DNA of 59,482 nt from NCBI GenBank assembly GCA_036511595.1, contig DATCBY010000018.1:1-59482 (forward strand), read 5' to 3'. This document shows, in pieces, positions 34,689 to 42,794 of the stretch. Position numbers and translations under genes: made by a program. Origin of the DNA: DASZQY01 sp036511595 (GTDB lineage Bacteria > Pseudomonadota > Alphaproteobacteria > Rhizobiales > Kaistiaceae). The stretch's first letter is position 1, and every line of letters starts with the position of its first letter. Under the pieces are notes generated by a model. That model was not told the DNA's origin. It saw only the letters and a list, made by a program, of their open reading frames with translations, and did not search any database.

Positions 34689-35954
34689 ATGCTCGCCAAA
34701 GGCGGCCGCGGCTGGCTGAAGAAAAAGCGGCGGAAGCGCGTGCTGCTCGCCTGGGAATACGGCGCCGGGCGGACCCACTACGGTAACCTGCTGGCGGTCG
34801 CCCGGCACCTCAAGGCCTCCGGCATCGAGTGCCTCGCCACGCTGCACGACAACTCCGCTGCCGATGCCGAATTTGCCGCCATCGGCGTGCATACCCTGCA
34901 GAATTTCATCTGGCCGAGTCAGCGCCGCTGGCGCAGCCGCTGGACCGAGATCGCCAACAACAGCTTCACCGATTTTCTGGCGCGTATCGGCATGAACTCC
35001 AGCGCCTCGGTGGCCGCCGTCATCGCGCACTACGACACGCTGTTTTCGCTCTTTCAGCCGGATCTCATCCTTTGCGATCAGGCATTTGGCGCCATCCTGG
35101 CCGGCCGCGAACGGATGCCGGTCGTCGCCATGGGCTTCTGCGTGCGCCTGCCGCCGATCGTTAACGGCGGCTTTCCGGTATATCCCGGTCGCACCGAGCC
35201 GGCGGTCCCAGTTGATGAGTTGCTCTGCAGCATCAATCGCGGCCTTGCCCAGGTCGGCCGCTTTCCCCTCCGCGAGATCGCCGACATCCTGCGCATAGCC
35301 GCCGTGATGCCCTCCGGTCCGGCCGAATTCGACTTCTATCCCGAATACCGCCACGAGCCGCTGCTGCCGCCTGTCGTGCCCGGCCTGCGCGACGCGTATC
35401 CGCTTCGGGAAGGCAACGAAATCTTTGTCTACCTGCATGGCTTCGTCCAGTCGCACGCCCCCATCATGGATGCCCTGGTCGCTCTGGCCGCCGGGGATAC
35501 CCCGGTTCGCAGCTACATTCCTCACATCACCGACCAAACCCGTAAAACACTTTTCAACGTCGCAATCGAAGACCGGCCCGTTCCAATCAAGGACATTTTC
35601 GCGCGCTCGCGCGTCGTTGTGCATCACGGTGGCGAGCAGCTCACCTCGGCGTGCCTGGCCGTCGGCATTCCGCAAGTGATTATCGGCAAGGAACGCGACA
35701 ATCGCATTAACGGCACCTACGTCAAGAATCTCGGTCTCGGCGAATACTGCTGGTACGCCGACGCCGCCAGGGAATGGATCGTTGATGCCGTGCATCGCTG
35801 TCTCAATGACGATGCGCTCAAGGCACGCTGCAGGGCCGCGGCGCCTGAATATCGAAAGTGGTTCGAGGTTGAAGCGAGCGAGATCGTAGCGGCGCGCATC
35901 TGCCAGCTACTGGGCATCGAGTTTCGCAAAGCGGCCGCAGCCGCGGCTAGCTAG
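34689..35954 (+). CDS. UGT-like (GT1/GT28-type) glycosyltransferase
   Basis: 421 residues, GT-B fold. N-terminal domain RVLLAWEYGAGRTHYGNLLAVARHL (about 17-41), with the Gly-rich opening of these enzymes. C-terminal domain SRVVVHHGGEQLTSACLAVGIPQVIIGK (about 317-344), whose HHGGxxT replaces the usual HGG(A/S)GT nucleotide-binding segment. No membrane helix. It resembles rhamnosyl- and lipid-directed UGT-type transferases, but neither donor nor acceptor can be named. Its end overlaps the convergent FecR-domain gene by 4 bases. Confidence 0.75.
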   Translation: MLAKGGRGWLKKKRRKRVLLAWEYGAGRTHYGNLLAVARHLKASGIECLATLHDNSAADAEFAAIGVHTLQNFIWPSQRRWRSRWTEIANNSFTDFLARIGMNSSASVAAVIAHYDTLFSLFQPDLILCDQAFGAILAGRERMPVVAMGFCVRLPPIVNGGFPVYPGRTEPAVPVDELLCSINRGLAQVGRFPLREIADILRIAAVMPSGPAEFDFYPEYRHEPLLPPVVPGLRDAYPLREGNEIFVYLHGFVQSHAPIMDALVALAAGDTPVRSYIPHITDQTRKTLFNVAIEDRPVPIKDIFARSRVVVHHGGEQLTSACLAVGIPQVIIGKERDNRINGTYVKNLGLGEYCWYADAAREWIVDAVHRCLNDDALKARCRAAAPEYRKWFEVEASEIVAARICQLLGIEFRKAAAAAAS

Positions 35955-36820
35955 CCGCTGACGGGCCCCGACGGCGGCGGCCCGAAGTCGGACCCGCTGG
36001 TCTCCATGTTCTGCGAATTTCCGCCCGAGGCGGAGTTGCCGGTGTTTATGATCGTAATGATATCCAGCGGATTGCTGCCCGGCGGGTCGAGGCGCGGCGA
36101 GTTGAAGCCAAAGCGCGTCGCGTCCTGGTCGGTCGGCAGGTCCGTCGCGCCGCCGTGCTGGTTGCCGTTGGAACCTGCGTCGTCGAGGAAGGCCTGTATC
36201 ACCCAGTCGGGAATGAGTATCGGCTCAGGGAACGGCTCGTTATCGGACGTGACGCACACCCCGTAACCCTGTTTGGCGATGGTGAGTGTGTCCCCGGACT
36301 TGTTCTTCATCGTCAGCGTGCCGATGTGGTTGATGAACAGCACGCCGGGACAGAATTTCTGCGCATCACTGCCGGCAAAGCCAACCGTGGCCGACCCGCC
36401 GCGCACCGCGACCACGGCGACGGGCGTGGTGATCGATACGCCTGAGGTATGGCTGATCTGGCCGCCGACGAAACGCAGCACGCCTTTGGTGAGATTGACT
36501 CCCATCGAGCCTGTGCCGCTGTCGGGATCGTAGACGAACTTGTCGATCACCAGGCTGCTGTTGCGGCCGACGTTCAGCGTCGAGCGGTCGAGGAAGGAGA
36601 GCTGCGCCGAGCCCTCGCCCGAAGTCTTGATCGTTTCATTGAAGACGACATCCGCGCCAAGCGTCAGCGAGCGCGATCCCGCGCCGGGTGCGATGCCGGA
36701 CGCTGCCGGGTTGACCGCGGTAACCGAGCCTACGGTGGCCGCAATCGCCCGCGACGCGACCGTCGACAGCAGCGCCCCGACCAGCGCGGTCAGTACCTTG
36801 GTGCGCTTTTCCCACGGCAT
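35951..36820 (-). CDS. Exported FecR-domain protein
   Basis: 289 residues. Signal peptide LTALVGALLSTVASRAIAAT, then a FecR-like beta-helix/sandwich region (about 48-165): LGADVVFNETIKTSGEGSAQLSFLDRSTLNVGRNSSLVID, GKGVLRFVGGQ and ITTPVAVVAVRGG. Typical FecR regulators span the inner membrane; this one is simply exported with no anchor. After about residue 190 comes a polar, Asn/Gly/Pro-rich tail. Two cysteines (KFCPG and YGVCVT) may form a disulfide. GAGAGGG lies upstream of the ATG. It starts 12 bases after the TPR/beta-barrel gene on the same strand, so the two form an operon. Confidence 0.82.
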   Translation of the reverse strand: MPWEKRTKVLTALVGALLSTVASRAIAATVGSVTAVNPAASGIAPGAGSRSLTLGADVVFNETIKTSGEGSAQLSFLDRSTLNVGRNSSLVIDKFVYDPDSGTGSMGVNLTKGVLRFVGGQISHTSGVSITTPVAVVAVRGGSATVGFAGSDAQKFCPGVLFINHIGTLTMKNKSGDTLTIAKQGYGVCVTSDNEPFPEPILIPDWVIQAFLDDAGSNGNQHGGATDLPTDQDATRFGFNSPRLDPPGSNPLDIITIINTGNSASGGNSQNMETSGSDFGPPPSGPVSG

Positions 36821-36832
36821 CGAACGCCCTCT

Positions 36833-38179
36833 CTAGAACCGCAGCGTCGGCCCGATGATAGCGGACCAGTCGTCAAAGGAATAGTTGATGATGTTGGACG
36901 CCGTATTCTGGTAGGTCAGCGCCCCTGCTACGCCGAAATGGGCGGTCAGCGGGGTGTCGAAGGCAACACCTGCCTGCCACGACGTGTCACTGCGGGTAAC
37001 TCCAGGGTCGACGGCCGGATTCGGAATATCGAAAGCGGTCTGCGTGAATCCGACGAACGGGGTCAGCGTCCACTTTTGCGCGATATGCGCGAAGGGCGGA
37101 TCGAAGCGGAACGCGACGCTGAATTGCTCGCTGTACTGGGTGTTTGACTGGTCGGGCATATCGGCGGTCGAGCGCTGATAGCTGAAGCCCCCGTTCAGAG
37201 TCACGGCATCGCCAAGCTTCAGTGCGGCGCTCGCCGCTGCCGTCAGCATGTCGGCCGTACCAAGCTGATTGGCGGGATCGCCGTTGCTGTAGTCGGCGCG
37301 CTGCCATTCGATATAAGGCGTGATGGTCAGCATCTTGCCGAAGGGAGCCGACAGCGTCACGCCGCCGCCACCCTCGGTCGTATAAGGAGCGCCTGCGACC
37401 CAGATGGCCGAGCCGACGACATACGGCTTGATCGTCAACCCCGGCCAGGTAATCGGGGCAAGCGCGAGCCGTGGTCCGAAACTCCCGCTCAGCAGCCCGA
37501 CGTTCAGCGACGGCAGCGCAAACTGGTTGGTGGCATAGCCCGTCACGCGAGTTTCGAACCTGTCCCCGGGCGCATTGCCGAAATCGATGTCGTTCGCGAA
37601 CAGCCCAAGCGCGAAGGCGTTCCAGTCGGCGCCATGCGGCTGCGACAGGTCGAGGGGAACGGGAAATCCAGACCCGCTGTCGAGGACCATACCGCTCGAC
37701 GGCGTGAAGCTGGCGTTGGACTGGTAGCGGATGCCGGCCTGCAGGAAGAGCCAGGTTCGGACCGGACTGTTTTCCTTCTCGGCCAGCGGCAGGTAGGCGT
37801 CGATGCGCGAGCGCGTATCCGCGTCGAGGTCGGGACTGGCGAGCGTCTTCTTGAAGTAATCGACCGCCATCTGGTACGAGCCGGAGCGATAGTAAAGCGT
37901 CGCCAGCTCGTACTTCACCCGGGTCAGCTTGGGATTGTAGAAAAGCAGCCGCTCGAGCGCGCCGATCGCCGCCTCGTAATCATGCAGTTCTTCCGACACG
38001 CGAACGTATTCAAACACCGTCTGGTAGTCGTCGGGATGCTTCAGCGCCTTGACGAGCAGAACCTTCTGGTCGGCAGCCGTCACTTCGGCGGCACGGGCAC
38101 CCGGCATCGCGTAGGCGCAAAGCGCCAAAACGGCGACGCAGGCGCCCAGCAGCGCACCGCTGCGGACAAAGCATGTCAC
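36833..38179 (-). CDS. TPR plus beta-barrel outer-membrane protein (Slam/DUF560-like)
   Basis: 448 residues. Signal peptide (about 1-30, ending PGARAAEV), TPR-like helices (about 40-135) including YEAAIGALERLLFYNPKLTRVKYELATLYYRSGSYQMAVDYF read as two repeats, then some 300 residues of alternating amphipathic strands ending in Phe (GPTLRF), the outer-membrane barrel signature. Layout and length match the surface lipoprotein assembly modifier family, where periplasmic TPRs precede a 14-strand barrel that exports a cargo protein. The cargo candidate is the FecR-domain protein 12 bases downstream. The family assignment rests on architecture, not on an alignment. Confidence 0.75.
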   Translation of the reverse strand: MTCFVRSGALLGACVAVLALCAYAMPGARAAEVTAADQKVLLVKALKHPDDYQTVFEYVRVSEELHDYEAAIGALERLLFYNPKLTRVKYELATLYYRSGSYQMAVDYFKKTLASPDLDADTRSRIDAYLPLAEKENSPVRTWLFLQAGIRYQSNASFTPSSGMVLDSGSGFPVPLDLSQPHGADWNAFALGLFANDIDFGNAPGDRFETRVTGYATNQFALPSLNVGLLSGSFGPRLALAPITWPGLTIKPYVVGSAIWVAGAPYTTEGGGGVTLSAPFGKMLTITPYIEWQRADYSNGDPANQLGTADMLTAAASAALKLGDAVTLNGGFSYQRSTADMPDQSNTQYSEQFSVAFRFDPPFAHIAQKWTLTPFVGFTQTAFDIPNPAVDPGVTRSDTSWQAGVAFDTPLTAHFGVAGALTYQNTASNIINYSFDDWSAIIGPTLRF

Positions 38180-38361
38180 GTCAGAATCGATCCTCTGCGG
38201 CCGCTCTTCTGCGACAGTTTAGCCCGCGTTGTTGCACCGCCGTCCAGCCGAAATAATTGGCAGGACTGATGCAATTCGAGGTAGCGGCCTTTTGGCAACA
38301 CCTCAATTTCCAAGCGATGCCCGCCTCGGCCTGCCAAAATGGCGCGAAGCGCCGCCCGCCG

Positions 38362-39108
38362 CTAGGCTGGGCGCTGCGGCATCCCGATAAGTTCCTCCAG
38401 GAGTTCGTTGCCGAGCTTTTCCTCGATGCGCGCCAGCACCCGCGCCACGGTCGCGCCGTCGAGGACGCGGTGGTCGTACATGATGCGCACCGCCACCGAC
38501 CCGTCGGCGCCGATGACGCCGTAGTTCAGCACCCCGGTCAGCGGCGAGATCGGGTGGAGCGACTCCGAGCCAAGTCCCGAATAGACCGAGATGCCGTAAC
38601 TGCCGAAATAGTTGCCGCGCTGGCGCCCGATATTGAGGCCAAGCCACCAGATCAGGCGCCGCAGCGGCCACGGCCACCGGGCGAGATCGAGCATCCTTTT
38701 GAAGCTCCTTACCTCCTCCACCGGGACGGTCTTGGCGTGGCGGATCGCCGCGCTGATGTCCGCCAGCGACATCCGCGCCGGATCGCGGATGAGAGTGGTC
38801 AGCACCACCATCTCGCCCTGGTATTCGCGCTCGACCACCATCGACAGCGTGCTCTGCGGATATTCGTAGAGCCGCGGCGTCGGCAGTTTGACGTAAGCCC
38901 GCCGCAGGATGGTAACCTCGTCGGCGACCAGCGCATAGGCCTTGGCGAAGATGGCGCTCCACGCCGGCCGCCCCTTCGCCGCCGCCCGCGCCGCGACCAG
39001 CGGGGCGATATTCATTATCCGCTGCACCGGCACGCTGGGCACGTGCAGCAATGTCAGGTCGACGACCAGCTTGCGGACCGGCGAAAGAGGAATGGAGCGA
39101 CCGCGCAT
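38362..39108 (-). CDS. Stand-alone E2-type (2-oxoacid dehydrogenase) acyltransferase
   Basis: 248 residues, about the size of the catalytic domain only. The signature YDHRVLDGATVARVL (about 214-228) carries the catalytic His and Asp of E2 acyltransferases and the chloramphenicol acetyltransferase fold. There is no lipoyl domain and no E1/E3-binding domain. Residues 124-150 contain a hydrophobic segment around PWPLRRLIWWLGLN. It cannot work in a normal dehydrogenase complex, so it probably acylates something from acyl-CoA. Related short E2-type proteins exist in actinobacteria and some Hyphomicrobiales with no assigned role. recJ lies 69 bases upstream on the same strand. Confidence 0.82.
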   Translation of the reverse strand: MRGRSIPLSPVRKLVVDLTLLHVPSVPVQRIMNIAPLVAARAAAKGRPAWSAIFAKAYALVADEVTILRRAYVKLPTPRLYEYPQSTLSMVVEREYQGEMVVLTTLIRDPARMSLADISAAIRHAKTVPVEEVRSFKRMLDLARWPWPLRRLIWWLGLNIGRQRGNYFGSYGISVYSGLGSESLHPISPLTGVLNYGVIGADGSVAVRIMYDHRVLDGATVARVLARIEEKLGNELLEELIGMPQRPA

Positions 39109-39177
39109 GGGCGCCTTATGGCGTCAATCCAGCGGTGGGGCAACCGACCGCTGGCGGAGCGAGGGGCCCTCGCCCGC

Positions 39178-41007
39178 CTACCCCGGCGTCGCCACGTCCA
39201 GAATCCGCAAGCTCGGCTGCCGGCGCTGCTGCCACGAGTCGATGGAGAGAGTGCCCGCGACGTGCAGCAGCAGGCCGCGCGCCGCCAACAGCGCGTCGCC
39301 GAGCGGCGATCCCGCCGCGCGAAATGCGATACCCTTCAGCATCGCGCCATCCGCCGAGGCAAGCGTGACGCGCACATGCCCGTTGCCGACCACGTCGGCG
39401 TAGGCAATGCGATGGCTGGGCAGTGCGAACACCGGCTCGGGGTGCCCGGCACCGTACGGACCGGCCTTCTCCAGCATCTCGATCAGTTCGATTGTGGCGC
39501 CGCGCGCCGTGATCGCCGCGTCGATGTCGAGATGGTGCCCGTCCAGCGCCAGAACCGGCGCGCGCAACGCGCCTTCCAGGAAGGCGCGCAGTTCGCCGAG
39601 ACGGCCGGCGGCAACCGTCAGGCCGGCGGCCATCGCGTGCCCGCCGCCCTTGATGAGAATGCCGCGCTCGACTGCCGATCGGATCACATGCCCGAGGTCG
39701 ATGCCGGCGATGGAGCGGCCCGAACCGGTGCCGATGCCGTTCGCCTGGAAGGCGATGGCGATGGCTGGCCGCTTGAAGCGCTCCTTCAGCCGCGCCGCGA
39801 TCAGCCCGACGACGCCGGCATGCCAGTGCGGGCTGCCGGTGACGATAACCGCCGGCCCCTCGCCTGTGCCGATCTCGGCGTCCGCCTCCGCCAGCGCTTC
39901 CTCGACCATGACCGCTTCCATCGCCTGTCGTTCCTGGTTGAGGCGGTCGAGTTCGATCGCCAGCGTCTCGCACACCACCGGGTCGTCGCTGGTCAGCAGC
40001 CGCGCGCCGAGCGCCGCGTCGCCGATCCGCCCGCCCGCGTTGATGCGCGGGCCGATGAGGAAACCCAGATGATAGGGCGCGATCGGCCCGCCGAGACGCG
40101 CGACGTCGGCAAGCGCCGCGATGCCGCGATTGTCGCGATGCGCCATGGCGAGCATGCCCTTCGTCACCAGAGCGCGGTTCAGCCCGACGAGCGGCACCAC
40201 GTCGCAAACGGTGCCAAGCGCAGCGAGATCGAGCCATTGCAGCAGGTCCGGCACAGCCCGCCCTTCCCCGTACCAGCCGCGCAGCCGCAGCAGCCGGTTG
40301 ATCGCCACCACCGTCACGAACGTGACGCCCACCGCGGCGAGGTAGCCGAGGCCGGAAAGATCGTCCTGCCGGTTCGGGTTGACGATCGCCTGCGCCGGCG
40401 GCAATGACACGCCGACCTCGTGATGGTCGAGCACGACCACCGGCACACGCAGGTCGGCCGCCGTCTGCAGCGCGTCGAAGCTTGTCGAGCCGCAATCGAC
40501 GCAGACGATAAGCTGCGCCCCGCCGGCGGCCAGCGACTTGATCGCCTCGACGTTCGGCCCGTAGCCCTCGAACAGCCGGTCGGGGATGTAGATTTCCGCC
40601 TCGCTGCCTTGGTGGCGCAGGAAGCGCGCCAGCAGCGCCGACGATGAAGCGCCGTCCACGTCATAGTCGCCGAAGATCGCGATCTTCGACGAAGCCATGA
40701 TCGCGTCGGCAATCCGCGCCGCCGCCTTGTCCATGTCGGTGAGCGTCGACGGGTCGGGCATCAGCGAGCGCACCGTGGGATCCAGGAACGCCGGCACATC
40801 ATCCGCCGCCACGCCGCGCCCCGCCAGCACGCGGGCGACGATGTCCGGCACCTGGTGTCGCTGCGCGATGGTGAGCGCGTTCGCCGCCCCCTCGATGGTA
40901 AGCCGCTCCGCCCAGCGATTACCGGTCAGCGATTTCTCGACGCCGAGGAAAGTACGCGGCGCCGGACCGGTCGTATGCAGGGCGGCGGCAGGACTCATGG
41001 CCGCCAT
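39178..41007 (-). CDS. recJ: Single-stranded-DNA exonuclease RecJ
   Basis: 609 residues, 5'-3' ssDNA exonuclease of recombination and mismatch repair. DHH-family motifs: AIFGDYDVDGASSSALL (about 85-100), IVCVDCGS (about 147), VVVLDHHEVG (about 165-174), and the DHHA1 domain with GGGHAMAAGLTV. A C-terminal OB-fold region follows. The ATG at 41007 has AGGGGA at a good distance; an alternative ATG at 40998 is only three codons further in. In related genomes hom-glpX-recJ is a conserved order; here an aldose epimerase and a DUF4336 gene sit between glpX and recJ. Confidence 0.96.
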   Translation of the reverse strand: MAAMSPAAALHTTGPAPRTFLGVEKSLTGNRWAERLTIEGAANALTIAQRHQVPDIVARVLAGRGVAADDVPAFLDPTVRSLMPDPSTLTDMDKAAARIADAIMASSKIAIFGDYDVDGASSSALLARFLRHQGSEAEIYIPDRLFEGYGPNVEAIKSLAAGGAQLIVCVDCGSTSFDALQTAADLRVPVVVLDHHEVGVSLPPAQAIVNPNRQDDLSGLGYLAAVGVTFVTVVAINRLLRLRGWYGEGRAVPDLLQWLDLAALGTVCDVVPLVGLNRALVTKGMLAMAHRDNRGIAALADVARLGGPIAPYHLGFLIGPRINAGGRIGDAALGARLLTSDDPVVCETLAIELDRLNQERQAMEAVMVEEALAEADAEIGTGEGPAVIVTGSPHWHAGVVGLIAARLKERFKRPAIAIAFQANGIGTGSGRSIAGIDLGHVIRSAVERGILIKGGGHAMAAGLTVAAGRLGELRAFLEGALRAPVLALDGHHLDIDAAITARGATIELIEMLEKAGPYGAGHPEPVFALPSHRIAYADVVGNGHVRVTLASADGAMLKGIAFRAAGSPLGDALLAARGLLLHVAGTLSIDSWQQRRQPSLRILDVATPG

Positions 41008-41171
41008 TCTACATCCCCTGCCGGGCAAAAAGTTTGGGTTCCTGCCAGATCGCGCGGGTACAAAATGGGCGACGCCTCCGCGTCACGAAATGGACTCTAA
41101 CGTTGTCGTGAAATCATGGCGCAAATCTTCGTTTCCTCTGGCACCACCGCCTGCAAATTGTCCCATCAGCG

Positions 41172-41912
41172 ATGCCCGTCACGCCCTATGTCGCAGATCG
41201 GATATGGCTGTGCCCGTATCCCGTTGGCTTGGCGGGTACGAGGTTCGAGGCGCGGATGACGGTGATCCGCCTCGCCTCCGGCCAGCTTATGCTCCATTCG
41301 CCGTGCCACATCACTCCGGCGATGGCCCAAGAGATCGCTGCGCTCGGTCAGGTCGCCCACATAGTCGCACCGGGAAATTTCCACCACCTGTACACGGCCA
41401 GCGCGCAAGCGGCGTTCCCATCGGCGAAGACATGGATCTGCCCCGGCGTTGAGAGACGGAACCTCGGCCTGAAATATGATGGGGTGCTAGGTGACGTGCC
41501 GCCCGCGGAGTGGCTCGGTGAAATCGACCAGGTCCTCGTGCAAGGCACGCGCATCATGCGCGAAGTCGCGATGTTTCACCGCGCCAGCCACACCTTGATC
41601 CTCGTTGACCTCATCGAGAACTTCACCGACGCGACGCCCGGTATCGGAGGGGCCTTGAAGTTCTGGTTCAAGTACGTGCTGCGCATGTGGAACAATCCCC
41701 GTCCCGCGCCGGAATACCGGATAGGCTGGAGCGACCGTCAGGCAGCAGCGAAATCGCTTCGGCGGATTCTGGCGTGGGACTTCCAGCGGATCGTGCTGTC
41801 GCACGGCGATCTTATCGATCGTAACGCGCGCGAGGTTGCGGCTGCGGCCTGGAGCGGAATACTGCCCGCCTCTCAGGCTACTCCCCCTGCAGCGGCGTCA
41901 CCGTCATCGTGA
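41172..41912 (+). CDS. DUF4336-family (metallo-beta-lactamase-like) protein
   Basis: 246 residues, cytoplasmic. The pattern of DUF4336 is visible: IWLCPYPVGLAGTRFEARMTVIRL, GQVAHIVAPGNFHHLYT, WICPGVERR, ILVDLIENFT and a final DFQRIVLSHGDLI. The fold is related to metallo-beta-lactamases, but HxHxDH is not intact, so metal chemistry is doubtful. Function of the family is unknown. Divergent from recJ. The last 35 bases overlap the end of the convergent aldose-epimerase gene. Confidence 0.82.
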   Translation: MPVTPYVADRIWLCPYPVGLAGTRFEARMTVIRLASGQLMLHSPCHITPAMAQEIAALGQVAHIVAPGNFHHLYTASAQAAFPSAKTWICPGVERRNLGLKYDGVLGDVPPAEWLGEIDQVLVQGTRIMREVAMFHRASHTLILVDLIENFTDATPGIGGALKFWFKYVLRMWNNPRPAPEYRIGWSDRQAAAKSLRRILAWDFQRIVLSHGDLIDRNAREVAAAAWSGILPASQATPPAAASPSS

Positions 41913-42753
41913 AAGAGCGCATCTCCCCCGGATCGAGCCAGACGATGCCCGGCCGCTTCTCGATGGCGTCGCTGGCGCCGACCAGCGGCGTCATGCCCTG
42001 CCACGGCTCGACGCAGAGATACGCCGCGCCCGGCTTCTGCCAGATGCCGAGCGAGGGGAAATCGGCGAACGCGACCACCACCCGCGGACGCCGGTCGACG
42101 CCAAAAGTCGCGGACCGGCTTTCCAACGCATCAATGATGATGGCGTCGCGGGTGAAATCGTCGGCCTTCGGGGCGTAGCGCCCTTCGCGAAACACCGACG
42201 GCTCGTGCCCCGGCGCGGTCATAAGCTTTTCACCGAGCCGGCTGGTCAGCGGCTCCTCCGGTTCGGCCAGCGTCACGAAATGCGGCCTGCCCTCTCCGCC
42301 CGGCAGCGGCCAGCGGAAGGCAGGGTGGAAACCCAGCGAGAAAGGCATGCGCGCCTCGCCGGTGTTGCGCACCTCGGCGCGGATGACCAGCGTTTCGCCC
42401 TCGACCGCGAACACCAGGTCGAACACGAAGGCGAACGGGTATTGCTTCTGTGTCGCCTCGGAATCGATGAGCCGCAGGCGGACCATCTCCGGGCTGGCTT
42501 CGGCGAGGACAAAGTCGCTGCCGCGCGCGAAGCCATGCGTGCCCATCGCAAATTTGCGGCCGCCGATGGAGAGGATGCCTCCTGGAGTGCGCCCGACAAT
42601 GGGGAAAAGGATCGGCGCACGGCCCGTCCAGATTGCGGGATCGCCCTGCCACAGCCACTCGGCCCCGTCGGCCGTCTGGATCGAGGCGAGTTCGGCACCG
42701 CGCAGATCGACCCCGACCGACAGGGTGCCATTACCGAGTTTCACGATCGCCAT
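41878..42753 (-). CDS. Aldose 1-epimerase family protein
   Basis: 291 residues from the ATG at 42753, which has GGGAGGGG upstream. Galactose mutarotase fold: LRGAELASI, GRAPILFPIVGR, MGTHGFARGSDF (catalytic-type His), MPFSLGFHPAFRWPL (second His) and YLCVEPWQGM with the catalytic Glu. It belongs to the LacX/YeaD-type branch rather than classical GalM. It interconverts sugar anomers or acts on hexose phosphates. It is the last gene of the alaC-SDR-hom-glpX minus-strand run, 41 bases after glpX. Confidence 0.88.
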   Translation of the reverse strand: MAIVKLGNGTLSVGVDLRGAELASIQTADGAEWLWQGDPAIWTGRAPILFPIVGRTPGGILSIGGRKFAMGTHGFARGSDFVLAEASPEMVRLRLIDSEATQKQYPFAFVFDLVFAVEGETLVIRAEVRNTGEARMPFSLGFHPAFRWPLPGGEGRPHFVTLAEPEEPLTSRLGEKLMTAPGHEPSVFREGRYAPKADDFTRDAIIIDALESRSATFGVDRRPRVVVAFADFPSLGIWQKPGAAYLCVEPWQGMTPLVGASDAIEKRPGIVWLDPGEMRSFTMTVTPLQGE

Positions 42754-42794
42754 GGCGGATGCCCCTCCCGCGCGACCGGCGCGGCGTGCCCATT

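Noticed and set aside
33774..35795. Open frame of 673 codons antisense to the hydrolase and glycosyltransferase
   Set aside because: Shadow of two genes with catalytic motifs on the other strand.
38257..40407. Open frame of 716 codons antisense to the E2-type gene and recJ
   Set aside because: RecJ motifs (DYDVDG, DHH) fix the true strand; the plus-strand frame has shadow composition.
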